From: Acanthacorydalis orientalis
Taxonomy: Eukaryota; Arthropoda; Insecta; Megaloptera; Corydalidae
Length of the DNA: 64,000 bases
Direction of reading: 5' to 3'
Assembly: GCA_034766995.1 (NCBI GenBank)
Contig: CM068314.1
Location: forward strand, 32,393,208 to 32,457,207
Of the stretch, positions 1-12,015 are shown one piece after another. A model generated the notes under the pieces. That model did no database searches. It was not told the origin of the DNA and was given only the letters and a program-made list of their open reading frames with translations. A program made the position numbers and the translations under genes. The number at the start of each line of letters is the position of its first letter. Positions within the stretch are counted from its first letter, which is position 1.

Positions 1-1220
1 TAACAATTATTCCAGTGATTTTATTATTTTATCTAATTTATTTATTCAATTAATAAATAATACTCAACCAATATTCAACATCAATCTATTACTATAAAAA
101 ATAATTATTATTTTACTTTCAAATAAAATTTACCACTTTTATAGAAACTTTAGAACAACGAAATAATATTTTTCATACGTAATACTGATAACGGTTCTGT
201 TATCATTCGCAAATATAAAAAAAATATCATTATCGTTGTTTATAGGAAAAAAATGTTGATCAAATAAATAAATGTTTATACTCATTGATTTTCATTAAAT
301 ATTATATCATATCGCTAAAAAAGCATACAAAGCAAAATAAGATTGAATATAATGAGAAGTTTTATCGATTTTATTAATTTGTTTATCGTATAGCAAGACG
401 TTTTTATTCATAAATATCTAGAAAAATATTAGATAAATTGAAAAACATTTTAGCTGATACATATTTGTATAAGTTAAACATTTACTTAACGAAAATATTT
501 AATTACCGACGAACAATAACAGACCATTAAATTCTTCAAATGTGCTCCTTTTTTCACTAGCCATCAATATTACAGGGTACCACTTTATCACAATTACTTT
601 TTTTCGCTTTTAAACATATTGACATAATGACACAAGAATCGAGTGTGTGTGTATATATATATGTGTATGTGTATATATATATATGTATGTATATATGTGT
701 GTATGTAACTAAACGTGTAGGTATATTTTTTATATAATTGTATATTCTTTTACGTTCTTATTTCGAAAGCAACGATAAAAATATTAATAAACACCATTCT
801 GAAAAAGAACGTAGTATTTAACAGATAATTTAGATTTGTAGAGATAACATTCTTAAGTAATAGAGCCATACATATCATAATTATAGTTAATAAAATACTT
901 CTGTTAAGAAACAACTGTGAATACAAACGAAAAATAAAATAAATTATGTAAAAAATTAAACTGTTGTTTTATTAAAAATATTCTTTTATATATTCTTAAT
1001 AAAATGTCTATTTGTTCTACTTTCTCCTATCACAAATTAACTATTTGTATAATATTTTTTTTTGTCTATTTACGATTTAATTTGACTTATTTTTATACTT
1101 GTGTAAAATATATATATATATATATGTATATATTTCGTCATTTTTTTTTTAGATTTAAACCATTAAATATTTAGTCAGTTTTGAATGACTAAAGTTTAAT
1201 GGAATAATCCTCTCTCTCTA

Positions 1221-1265
<45 letters not shown>

Positions 1266-1545
1266 TATTTAAACTACATTTCATGTATTTGATTTATTTA
1301 TTATATATCTTATGTTTTCTATTCAGGATATGCTTTCAATTATATCCCATAAAGAAATATATTCTCTAAATCCTACATTTCTAGTCTTGACCTGTGACTT
1401 AATTTCAATCGTATTACTTATTATTTTTGATTATTAATCACTTAATACTTTTTATATATATTTTATATCCAAGCGATATTTCCATTATTAGATAAAATTT
1501 AAACCTTAATTCTGAAAATCATAGTATCTTATCTTAGTATAGACT
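1..1545. other. AT-rich spacer
   Basis: No gene is visible. The stretch holds a compound GT/AT microsatellite at about 642-706, a short (TA)n at 1109-1124, and a (TC)n-(TA)n tract at 1210-1261. The rest is A/T homopolymer-rich sequence with stops in all frames. Confidence 0.7.
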
Positions 1546-1739
1546 GATTCAACTTAGGCTTCCACGCGAAATTATTAAAAAAACTGCAAAAATTAAAAAA
1601 AATGTCCATCATTTAGTATTTTAATCCAATTGAATTTTAGTATTGAATTGAACTAAAATAGAAAATAAAAAATAACATGACTTTTTTTAATCTCTGCGTT
1701 CCCTTTTAATATATTCCATGTGGAAGCCTAAATTTAATC
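1546..1739. mobile_element. Foldback/MITE-like element, copy E1
   Basis: A 194 bp palindromic unit. Its left end reads GATTCAACTTAGGCTTCCAC and its right end is the diverged reverse complement, ending GTGGAAGCCTAAATTTAATC. Similarity of the arms extends about 45-60 bp inward through an A-rich segment. The same end sequence recurs at 44407 and 39700, so this is a dispersed repeat family. No coding capacity is seen. It is probably a nonautonomous inverted-repeat element; the superfamily is unknown. Arms are more diverged than in the 44.4 kb copy, suggesting an older insertion. Confidence 0.7.
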
Positions 1740-2856
1740 ACCTATATTTAATTATAGCTGTTATTTAGAAACTATCTCCGCGTTAATATTTTTTTTCTAA
1801 TTTGTGCACTTATGTTATAAAAAAATCATTTTATATATGCATTCTTTATTTGTATTAATTTTCAATAACTCAACAATAATCCACGTATTTTTGATGTAAA
1901 ATTCCTATCCTAACTCTAATTGATTGCGTTGCAGTCATCTAATTATGTCAATATTATAACTAAACCTTAAGAATTACATATCGTTCTAAGACGTATCTAA
2001 CAACTGTTTTAAGTGTAAAATTAATTCATTTTAAATCCGTTTTTTGTACAATTTGTAATTATTAAAAATAAGCTTGCACATCATTGTTTTAATTTTGAAA
2101 ATATTCATATATTTCGGTAACCAAAAAAATATTGCGAGGTTTAAAGAAAAAATGCAATAACTCATTAACCGTGAAATGATAATTTTTAACATTTAAATAT
2201 GGGGATTTTGACTTATCTAGTAAACCACTATTATTATCATGCCGTTAAGGTTGAAAATAATCTTATTCAAAATTTGTTGAAAAAATACACAAATATCAAT
2301 TAAAAAGATTGTCAGAATATTGAATATCAAAAAATTTTAGTGACGTGACATATTAGAAAGCTTGCATATATTTTAAGATCGATCTATGATTGACGATTGC
2401 ATATATATATATATATACACATCTTTAGAATAAATTAATCACAGAAAATGAAAAATAGATCCAATACAATAATGTTGTACAAAAAAGAAATTTTAAATTA
2501 CTAGTGAAATCTTTAGTACGACAACAGACTAGCTTGCATCCTTGAAAAGTGCACCTATCTTGGACTTGCTAAATGGAGTTAGCTTGTTAATATAAAATAT
2601 AGTTAATAGTATATAATAGTATAGTTAATATGTAGTTGTCAGCTTGTTAATATAAAACCTGATTCCTCAAAAATTAATTACATATTTAAATTATTATATG
2701 TACATATAAAAATATCGCATTGTTTAATGCGAAATAAAATCTTGTGTATGAAAATGTTAGTATTTTAAATTTTCATAAAAATGTGATTTTCACATCATTA
2801 ATATCGTTGGAGTTTTAACAATGTTTTTTTATGTTTTCTACTTTGTTCAGCTAACA

Positions 2857-2894
<38 letters not shown>

Positions 2895-2944
2895 TACGTA
2901 TGGACAAACATAAGTAAACGCGTATGCGTGTATTTACGAATCGT
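1740..2944. other. AT-rich spacer with a short direct repeat
   Basis: No gene is seen. A 17 bp word, AGCTTGTTAATATAAAA, occurs at 2581-2597 and again at 2641-2657, exactly 60 bp apart. (TA)n tracts lie at 2400-2416 and 2864-2890. Confidence 0.6.
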
Positions 2945-3320
2945 GTTTACAGACAATAACAATTCTCCACCGTCAAGGGCGGTGGTTGTCGTGACGAGCT
3001 CGTTAAGGGGGGCAAACAACGACGTAGTAGGGGGAGGACAGCGTGCGCGAGAAACGGAAGACTTCCGCGGCAACGGCGGGACAAGAGGGTGAGTTCGCAT
3101 CCGGTCCCCGGAAATATGCCGTTGCCGGAGGAAATGAGTCGACATGACGATGATGAGGACGGACGAGCGTCACACAAAACACGCGATCCGTTGTGTCACG
3201 GATCGTCGTCATACTGTGAACGATTCGCGATATCATTTTAAACGACTTAAATATTGTCAACATGATTCAGTAACATGCCGAGTCGATATAATGTAACACG
3301 GAATCGCTAGTGCTATTAGC
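2945..3320. other. GC-normal island with hairpins and donor-like site
   Basis: Base composition jumps from very AT-rich to balanced, with many CpGs. Two perfect hairpins are visible: CCACCG/CGGTGG (about 2967-2985) and CGATCCGT/ACGGATCG with a 6-nt loop (3184-3205). AGAGG|GTGAGT at 3084-3094 is a consensus splice donor on the plus strand. Several frames are open, but none shows a recognisable domain. It could be an untranslated first exon with a promoter, or a regulatory element; this is inference. Confidence 0.4.
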
Positions 3321-3562
3321 TAGCATTACAGTATTGCTCAATAACTGTATCGTTTAAGGAGATATGTCGAAATGCATTTTTTATACATTCTGAATAAATC
3401 ATGTTGAAGTTATTAATCACATAAACTGCCATCTTGTTAAAACATTAAATATAATTTATATAGTCAATTAATTTGTGATTTGTACAGCTTTATTTTAATT
3501 TATTTTATTATACAGAAATAACTGCTTAATTGAATATTCATTTTGATTTAAAAATTGAGAAA

Positions 3563-3633
<71 letters not shown>

Positions 3634-4555
3634 TAAATTATTGTTCATAATCTTGCTAATTATTCAGAAATCCTTTAAAAGGACATTTTCAAAATGGGCA
3701 TATTCCAATAACATATAAATTTAAATATCTCTGGAAAGTAATATATAGCTTTCAATTGATTTTAATATTTTTTTTATTATGATACTATTATTAGGTTAAA
3801 TCATATTAAATTAATAATTTTAACTAGTATTTAGTTAACTAGTTTTAACTTTGTCACTAGTACAACTTTCGGTAACTTTTGAATATTTTAAGAACAAGTT
3901 TATATAAAATTGAATTTAAAATAATTCGAAAATTGGTTTAAATAATGAAATAAATTTAAAGTCACAGTGCGTCGAGAAATAAAAGCCAAATATATTTCTC
4001 CGTTTAATTTTACTCTTAGTTATTATATTTTCAAGTTGCTTACAATAAAAATATCTTTATAATTATTTTTAAAATTTATCTCGTAATCAGAATGAAATGA
4101 AAAATACATAATAATTGATATTTTGATTTCAAAACAATTTTAATAACAATAATTAATATTTTAGAGTTACAAAATAATATTCGATTAAAATATTATACAT
4201 GAATATAAAGCGAACATGTATTATTGTTTTTTTATAAAAAATATTAATATATTGATTAGAGTTATGTAGTTGAATAAATATGTAATGGATGTCGAAATAT
4301 CTCTAGAAATATTCCGCGAACCATAAAAAGCCCTTGTGACAAAGAAAACAATTATCTACGAAAAACATGTAAATATTCACTACCAAAGTGAAACAAAGTT
4401 TATTTTGTTAATCACATACACATAAAAACAAATGTTACCCCAATGTCTATAAGTAAAAACAAATCGTGTACATATTTCCTTCTTGGAAAAGAACAGCTTT
4501 ACAGCACATAGTATTAATATATCGCGTGTTCTGTTTCCGCACAGATATGAACATA
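3321..4555. other. AT-rich spacer
   Basis: No gene is seen. Contains a long (TA)n tract at 3566-3631, listed separately. The rest is featureless A/T-rich sequence. Confidence 0.6.
3566..3631. repeat. (TA)n microsatellite, 66 bp
   Basis: Uninterrupted alternation of A and T. Among the longest pure tracts in the window. It gives a spurious Tyr-Ile reading frame on the plus strand. Confidence 0.98.
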
Positions 4556-4790
4556 GTGCAGGACGTTCGAGTGTATACCACTTGAGGACATATTAATGGA
4601 TACTTGAATTCGCATCCCCTGTATAAGGGGTGATTTCAAGTACAAGAGGGTGCACCGACATACACGCTAATGGGGCTGCGAACCCTGTAAGCACCTCACA
4701 CGCATTACACACCTGCCTTTTGTACACCTTCGTCCCCCTTTTTGCTGACAAAACAATACCCACTGTATAGGTAAATCCACCTGTGCATAA
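4556..4790. other. GC-normal island with a short stem-loop
   Basis: A balanced-composition segment. At 4600-4642 an imperfect stem-loop pairs ACTTGAA with TTCAAGT and CCCCT with AGGGG around a GTATA loop. No coding frame of note. Too short for a typical animal microRNA precursor; role unknown. Confidence 0.35.
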
Positions 4791-6450
4791 CCTATTTGTC
4801 TATAGTTAATATTGTGGCCTTTTAAAACTATTGTCTGCGGGATTATTTAATTTATACTCCTTTAGTTACTATGTTTATTTCATGTGATAGAATTCTTTAA
4901 ACTAAAATGTTATTTTAAAGAACTCCATTAGCAAACAGTTCCAATCTTCATACAATATATAATAATAATAAACTGATTTAAATGTAATAAAACTTATTTC
5001 ATAAACGGTATATTTAAAAATATTATAATAACTCGTTTCACAAGCAAATTATGTATTTATGCAAATCAATAAATTATAAATAGATATTTTGTACATATTT
5101 ACAAGTATTTTACAGATATTTTTCGCTATGTCACTAATAAAAATTACTATATCAGTAAAAATAATTTCGATGCGGTTCTTTTTTAAATTGAATTTGGGAC
5201 AATAAGATTGATATTCTGTTTCCTATTATAAAAATATAAAATAATTTTAAAATTCGTTTAATTGTATTAATTTGCAATGAATTTTTCCTTAATATATATT
5301 ATCGGATAGTAGTATGTTACGAAAGTACTTTATAAATAAGTTCTTCAATTTCAAATACAAGTGAGAAAATTATACAAATTCAGTTAGATACTAAGGATAG
5401 TGTTTCTATTATTAAAATTACTATGTTGTAAACAAATTTGATTAGAATCATTTTACATGCAGATCAGCTCCAATTTAAAACGACATTTGTATATTATAAA
5501 ATCAATTTTAAACTTATCAGCATTTTTGTCTCTAGCTATTCATTACCTAATGTTTTTATTTATGTACAAATACATTCTTTTGTATATTTTAAATGTTTCA
5601 TTGATTCTACGATGAAAAAACTTTTCTCTGTTCTTATCTTCAATTTTATCTAGTATTATGAACGAAATATACGTTACCAATTACTTGTGTATATGTATAT
5701 GTATATGGAGAAAGAGAGAGAATTTTAATATAATAATAAAATCATCAATTTAATTCAAAATCAAATAATAAATGTATAATACAAATAAGAGTTTTTACTT
5801 AGTCCTGTTCTATTTTAATTTCAATTATTTATATTTGTAAGAATTGTTGTACTATAAAACATTTAATAAGTAAAAAAATAAGTTCATTTAATTTCATTAT
5901 TTTAATAGAGTATATATTTTAGACTACATGTTTCATAAAATTACTTTATTCGTTAATAAATTCTTTGATTATTTTAAAATGAAATTTTATAATGAAAATA
6001 TTTTTAATATATACTACATAATGATAATAAAAATAATCAAATTTTTATCTAATAATTTTTTAAAGTTGATGTCACAACACAGACTATTCATATTTTTTAT
6101 TAAAAGCAAAAGACTTTTGCTTTAAGAAACGATTGAATTTATAAATCTATATACAATATAGTTAATAAATCATAAATTCTTTATAATATTGCCATTTGTC
6201 TATCAAGTATACAATTAATACTTTAATTTGAATTTGGGATACATTAGATATATGGAATTTATTATAATAAGTAATCTGTGTTCTAAAAATATATATTTAC
6301 TTTTTAACAGCTCTAATCAATAAAACCTAATTGAAATTAATTAGTTATGTGGCAATAAAATAAGAAACAAGACTTCAAAAAATTTTTTTTATTTTGTTAA
6401 TTAAATATCATAATTTATATATGTGTGTATATATATATATATATATACAT

Positions 6451-6488
<38 letters not shown>

Positions 6489-6715
6489 CACACCTACATG
6501 TATGTGCACATAATGAAATGCAAAAGCTCATTTATTCAACAGAAGTAATCCTTACATAAAGATTTGTCATAAATCTTGATAAAATAACGTCAATACACCA
6601 ATCACAGGATAAAAGACTATAATAACACTCCATCGAGGACAACAAAAAAAAATCTCAAATTATATGTAGGATCTTTTATAACCGAAAGTACACTAATCAG
6701 CTATGCATATTTGTA
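4791..6715. other. AT-rich spacer
   Basis: No gene is seen. The only structured part is a compound GT/TA microsatellite at 6418-6487. The open frames of 60-70 codons here are Ile/Phe/Lys-rich and typical of random AT-rich DNA. Confidence 0.6.
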
Positions 6716-6910
6716 TATAATTTGTTCGCATAAAAGAATCATAACCAGGGTCCCTTTATCGCGTGACGATATAAAAATGTATGCATTGCTATTCTGGATA
6801 GATTTGTACGCGCTATTCACCGAGTACCGTCTATAGTCTCTCTCTATTCATGAACAATCCGCCAGGGAAGTTGCGTCGAGACCCCCTGAACACAAACGTT
6901 CGACAGACTG
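6716..6910. other. GC-normal island, unidentified
   Basis: About 190 bp of balanced sequence with several CpGs. No open frame, hairpin or motif that I recognise. Confidence 0.3.
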
Positions 6911-6997
6911 TATTCGTAGGCAAGTTAAATGTATGCCCTATATAGAAAAAAAAATGTTTGTTAAAATAAAAAGAATGTTACAATTATATTTCAATGG

Positions 6998-7087
<90 letters not shown>
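6998..7087. repeat. Interrupted (TA)n microsatellite, about 90 bp
   Basis: TA alternation broken only by single ACA interruptions near 7011 and 7061. A short (GA)n run follows at about 7111-7122. Confidence 0.97.
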
Positions 7088-7269
7088 ATATACTTACAAA
7101 TATATATATAGAGAGAGAGAGATATTTGTGATATTTTTGTGTGTTTACAATTGTTTCAATCACATTCATTCAATTAAAAACATTAACTGAAAAGCAATAT
7201 ATTGGAACAAACATTGAAAAATATGTAACGAACTATAGAAAACCTAAAATACGTTTTAATCATTTTTTT

Positions 7270-7600
7270 TTGTTTACATAACGATGATCAATGATAGTAC
7301 CGTTGGGGAAGTCGTAAATATCCATTTTATTGACGTTTAATTGGTATTCGGGGGTGATTTTATTGAGATATAGTGCTGCAGGGGATGCGTTATGCACCCA
7401 ACACTATTGTACACTTGACAGCTATTTCAGGTGTGACTAATCAATTAGCGCACCGAGTATGCAGGTGTTACGGCCACGCGACTATTTTGATTTCTATCAT
7501 CTTTATGTGTGGCATATGGACAGCTCGGTCTCTGATTCGGACACCTGTTAAACAGTATGTCGGGTACGAAAATACAGATGTGGCGAAACAACACTGAATA
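7270..7600. promoter_or_regulatory. GC-normal island with three CAGGTGT motifs
   Basis: A balanced-composition island. CAGGTGT occurs at 7428-7434 and 7462-7468 on the plus strand and at 7541-7547 on the minus strand. The first copy continues to AGGTGTGA, the T-box half-site consensus. CAGGTG is also the E-box bound by Snail- and Zfh-type factors. A 74-codon frame (7373-7597) spans the island but shows no domain. An enhancer-like role is inferred from motif clustering only. Confidence 0.3.
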
Positions 7601-8612
7601 TATTTATTGTGAACGAAACAGTGGTTTTCGTTACAATTATAGATTAGAATGTTTATTAATTTCATTTTATAAATGGAATGTTTCAGTTGAATGAAAGTGT
7701 TTTTAAATTAAATATGTTAATTTAATAATAATTATATATTTTTAAAATATAAAACAGGATTTTAAATCATTTTCTAATATTATCTCTAAAACTTAATAAT
7801 TTTATTTTTAATTAGATCAAGTTATATAAAATATATTTTCCATACTTAGTTACTGTTAGTTATTTTTTTTTATATTAATACAAATACTTTCATATAATAA
7901 TATTATATTTGAAGTGATACAAAAATTTCCGTAGTTTATTAAAATAATTTTGATTTAATTACTTTTTTTTTGTTAAACAAACAAAATACCAATCTGAAGC
8001 AAAAAGTTTCTGAGCTAATTCTTATGAATACTCTTCAGTTCGGATAACATTCTTAGTAGGAATTTTTTTTCATGAAGATACAACTATTACTTGAAGATTT
8101 TAAAATTGGAAATAATTAAAAATTCGACTAATATTAAAAATTCGAATAATTCATTCACAGTATGGAAAATAAGATGAGAGTTGATTGCTCTTGTATTACA
8201 AATCTCTAATTCATACAACCATTGTTTACAAATTTATGACATCCAAATGTGTTATAGTTATTTATCTCCACTTACTAACTTCATTTATTACCTGACACTA
8301 TTTTTGGTTCTCTAAATTGAAATGGCATATGAAAAAGTCGCGTTTTTATAATTTTAGAACAATAATTTGTATAATTCATAGACATAGAATATACACTTAA
8401 AACTCTCGGTTGAATGGTTCCACGAAGTTTGGAATAGTCTAGTCATTCTACATATGTCACGTTTCATGTATAAATACTATACAATTATTTATGAAGTTAA
8501 TGTTAGTGTTCAGATGTGCACTGCAGTATATTAAAATTACTCAGCCATAAAACAAATTAATTCAGTGGCTTAAGATATTCAATGATCGCATTTTGTTCGA
8601 ATCCAGTGTATT
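7601..8612. other. AT-rich spacer
   Basis: No gene, microsatellite or recognisable repeat is seen in this kilobase. Confidence 0.6.
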
Positions 8613-9170
8613 ATTATATTGGTAGAAAAATAATCGCGGTTTATAACCTTGTAACTTCAAGTGGTTTAATTGTTTTAAGTGGTCCAGAACCGTTTGATGA
8701 CAAACGACTAACTTTTGTGCAAGCTCTCGAATTGTTGTGCGAGGTTCTGATTCAACTAATGCTTTTAATTGGTCGTTATGAACTGAAAAAGGACCACCGG
8801 TACCTTCTTCATCTTCAAGGCTCGTGTCCTCAGCACAAATTTTTTGAAACCACCATTTGCACCGTACATTCCTTAACGGTACCCACACCAAAAGCATCGT
8901 TTAGTTTATGAGCAGTTTCTGCTGCTTTATCACCCATTTTGAACTCATACTATAAATTGCTATTATTTTCTTCTTTTACAACTTTAATTCATAGTCTAAT
9001 TTTTAAACAAAATTAATAATGAAACCAAAGTGGATGTTACCAAAATACAGACCGAAAATGCACTTTAAAATGATATTGACATGAACACAAAGGACTGACA
9101 CTTTCATTGAAAAAAGTAAAGATAGAATTCAGAAAACAAAAACCTCGATTATTTTTCTACCAGCCTAGTA
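8613..9170 (-). mobile_element. Mariner family A, copy A1 (deleted)
   Basis: About 558 bp bounded by inverted ends. The left end contains TTGGTAGAAAAATAATCG; the right end is its inverse, ending in CTACCAGCCTAGTA. These ends resemble those of cecropia-type mariners such as Hsmar1 (TTAGGTTGG...AATTGCGGTTT). The interior keeps the 5' untranslated region and the N-terminal helix-turn-helix coding part, then jumps straight to the 3' terminal repeat. The whole catalytic domain is missing. The same left-end organisation is seen in the copy at 33627, so the deletion is probably inherited. Confidence 0.9.
8648..8990 (-). pseudogene. Mariner transposase N-terminal remnant (family A)
   Basis: Read on the minus strand, the sequence gives the mariner DNA-binding region: WWFQK, then EDTSLEDEEG, then VHNDQLKALVESEP, then TTIRELAQKL and LDHLKQLNHL. 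These are the linker and second helix-turn-helix of mariner transposases. An extra A near 8855 shifts the frame relative to the copy at 57.9 kb, and the expected start ATG is mutated. Downstream the frame runs into the 3' terminal repeat (KPRLFFYQ) instead of a catalytic domain. Not functional as a transposase. Confidence 0.85.
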
Positions 9171-10449
9171 GAATTACAAAAATAACACTTCTCTACCGCG
9201 TATATTAGTATATGTATGTGTATATATATATATATATAGTATGTATATATATATATATATGTAACTTGTATGTATATATATATATATATAAAGCTTCAAT
9301 TGATTTGTTGAAGGTAACCTTTAAGAAGTATTTTTAGCAATACTCGGAAAAGTTTTATGATCGTTGTAATAATTGTAGAAATACAAAATGCATGATTTCC
9401 GAATAAATCGTAATAAAAAAATCTATTACTTGAAGATGAATATTTTTTAAACCTTCATTGAAAATTTTGGTATAGCTGTATATTTTAAAAACCATTTTTA
9501 TTAATTCTATTTTTAATTCATCTTAAATAATGTCGGATAAACGAATGTATTTACTTTTTATATATTTTATATTTTTGTTAAATGAATTCTCAACATTGAA
9601 TATGTATTTCTAATATTGAATTGTGATGAAAAGAACTTTTTTGCGAATATTAAATTCTTACGTGTACACAAAGCAGTGTTTAGTTTAATAATGAAACGAC
9701 TTTTATACGTCTATTAAAGTACTACTTTCAAAATGTTTTCTTCTATTTCTAACAAACAATTTCAAAATAAATATCAATGGTTTGTATGTATATATATATA
9801 TTGTCTAAATAAATTTAATGTAATAAAGTATTATTACTTGATACGCAAATTAACATATCCAGTACTCATAAGGGTCTTTTTTTTTTTTTCAAAAAAAAAT
9901 ATTAATTTCAGTACAAAGGAATCTTGTGTAATAAATGTATTTACATTAGTGGCGTCTCCCAACATGCTGATCAGTAACGAAATCAGCGAAAATCATTCAA
10001 CAACAACTAGAGTTTATAGATTGAACAGTAACAGTAAAACATGTATGTTTATCATTTGATTCTTTGTATTGAATAGAATGTTAACATTGTCAATAGTTTG
10101 CCTTAATTGAAGCGAATATACTAGTGCTTTGGCAAGCGATAATGTACACGTTTTGTGTCCTGTTAGAGTCGTAACTTGGTTTCGATATCTGTCTAAACTG
10201 TTAAACAGACAGACGCACACAATAGTAATGTCAAATCAAACAGATTAAATTAACCACGATTATTCACTTGGAGGGATATTAAATATGTATTGGTTGCGTT
10301 TAGACAGTATGTCCAAACTATAGACCTTTACAAATTCTAATACATTAAGATAGTAATGTCTAATTATTCACATTGTCATTATAATATTAACTCAAACACA
10401 TACATACCCAGACGCACAAAGCAGTACCAGATATATAGATATATATACA
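9171..10449. other. AT-rich spacer
   Basis: No gene is seen. Compound GT/TA microsatellites occupy about 9208-9290. The 108-codon frame at 9733-10059 has no recognisable domain and a random AT-rich composition. Confidence 0.55.
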
Positions 10450-10450
10450 C

Positions 10451-11040
10451 ACGTGGGTCGTTTGATAAGTTTCGTAAATTTCTATGATAGTTAGTTGCTA
10501 GTTTGGCAACGTCACAACGATCAAGTGTCACTTTTTAAACTAGCGCATAGGTGAAATTTCAACCAGAAGCAACGCGTTCATTCACGTTCTACAAATGTTT
10601 GAAGAGAGCATTGTGGGTGAATGTTTGAAGTGAGCATTAAACTCTCTCAATAATGGAAAAAAACAAGCAGGTCTTTCTCCGTTGATTTGTCATCATGAAT
10701 GAAAAATGGATCCACCACTACACAAGTCGAAGCAGCAGTCAAAGCAGTGGACAACGATTGATGAAAATGCACCGAAATAACTGATGATCGTTTTATCGGC
10801 TGGGTAGGTGATGGTTACTGTTTTTTGGCATTCTCAAGGAAACATGCGGATCGACTACTTAATGAAGGAAAGAACCATAAGAGGAGCCTATTATTCAACA
10901 TTATTGGAAAGAAGAGCTGAAACAAAAACGGCGTAGATTGACGGACAAAAAAGTACTCTTTCACCAGGACAACGCGCTGTCGCACACATTGACCGTCGCA
11001 ATGGTTAAAATTGCACGAATTGAACTTCTAATTAATTCCT
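10451..11040 (+). mobile_element. Mariner family B, copy B1 (3' truncated)
   Basis: Starts with the family B terminus CGTGGGTCGTTTGATAAG at about 10453 and continues with the 5' region shared by the copies at 18984 and 23325. It lacks the N-terminal DNA-binding coding part and goes directly to the catalytic region. The WIHHYT segment, the FHQDN second-aspartate motif and an AMVKIARIEL segment are readable but scattered over frames with stops. The element breaks off near 11040 before the third aspartate, so the 3' end and 3' terminal repeat are missing. Confidence 0.85.
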
Positions 11041-11669
11041 CAAAAAATTAAAAAAAAATGATCTTAGCAATTGAATAAACAAATTAGAGAATTGAAAATA
11101 ATAATATTGCAGTTCTCTATAGTGGTTAAATTTTCTTTTAGAAATAAATTACATACATACGGAATAAGTTTTCTTTATCAAAATATTAATAATTATTTAT
11201 TTGCTTCTTTCATGTCCTAGTACACAATTTCAATAATACTATTGTTATTTTCGGATAGGGTTTGAAAATTATTTCATGTATAGATGGTTGGTTATTAGGG
11301 TTTTAGGGCACTTTGATAGCTAAGTTCATTAGCGACCATATTCATGTCTAGAAAATAAATATTAGTTTATTGTAAACTCTTTTTTTAGACTTTTTTAAAT
11401 ATTTCTATCAATTTCAGTAAATCATTTATTATTTCGATATTAAATCTCTTTATTTCTGTTTAAAATATCATTTTTAATTAAAAAAAAAAAACAATTCTTT
11501 CAAAGATTTTATAAATTAAAATAGACTTAACTTGTATTAGTTCATAAAGAATGAAAGAATATTAAAAGAATATATGAACCTAAAAGTATTAGTATTTATT
11601 TAATTTTATATATATTTCGGTATATTTAATATTTCCATACGTTTTTATATTCAATAACTTTCTCATATG

Positions 11670-11731
<62 letters not shown>

Positions 11732-11749
11732 GAATAGTGGTCTTTTGAA
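11041..11749. other. AT-rich spacer
   Basis: No gene is seen. Ends with a (TA)n tract at 11675-11725. Confidence 0.6.
11675..11725. repeat. (TA)n microsatellite, about 51 bp
   Basis: Perfect TA alternation immediately upstream of a GC-normal island. Confidence 0.97.
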
Positions 11750-12015
11750 AGTGCTTCTTCGGGCTATTTGTGTTCGGCCTAATGCCAACATCGGTTAGCG
11801 AACTACTAGCCATCAGGCGGCCGCCAATCAATGGTCCACGCGTTCACAGCAGTAGCGTTCTGTCAACTGCATGAATTATATATTACACACAGTACATACA
11901 TGCCAGTTCTATACCGATGCAGAAGATGGGTTTTGCGATGGAACTACGCACTAAGCAAACGTCGCTTTTCTGTCTGTTGTTAGATCACTTCTTACCACTA
12001 TGGTTATGCGACACG
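11750..12015. other. GC-normal island, unidentified
   Basis: Balanced segment containing a GCGGCCGC octamer near 11817 next to a CCAAT word. No coding frame stands out on either strand. Function unknown. Confidence 0.3.

Noticed and set aside
8582..8911. 109-codon plus-strand frame
   Set aside because: Antisense of the mariner A1 transposase remnant.
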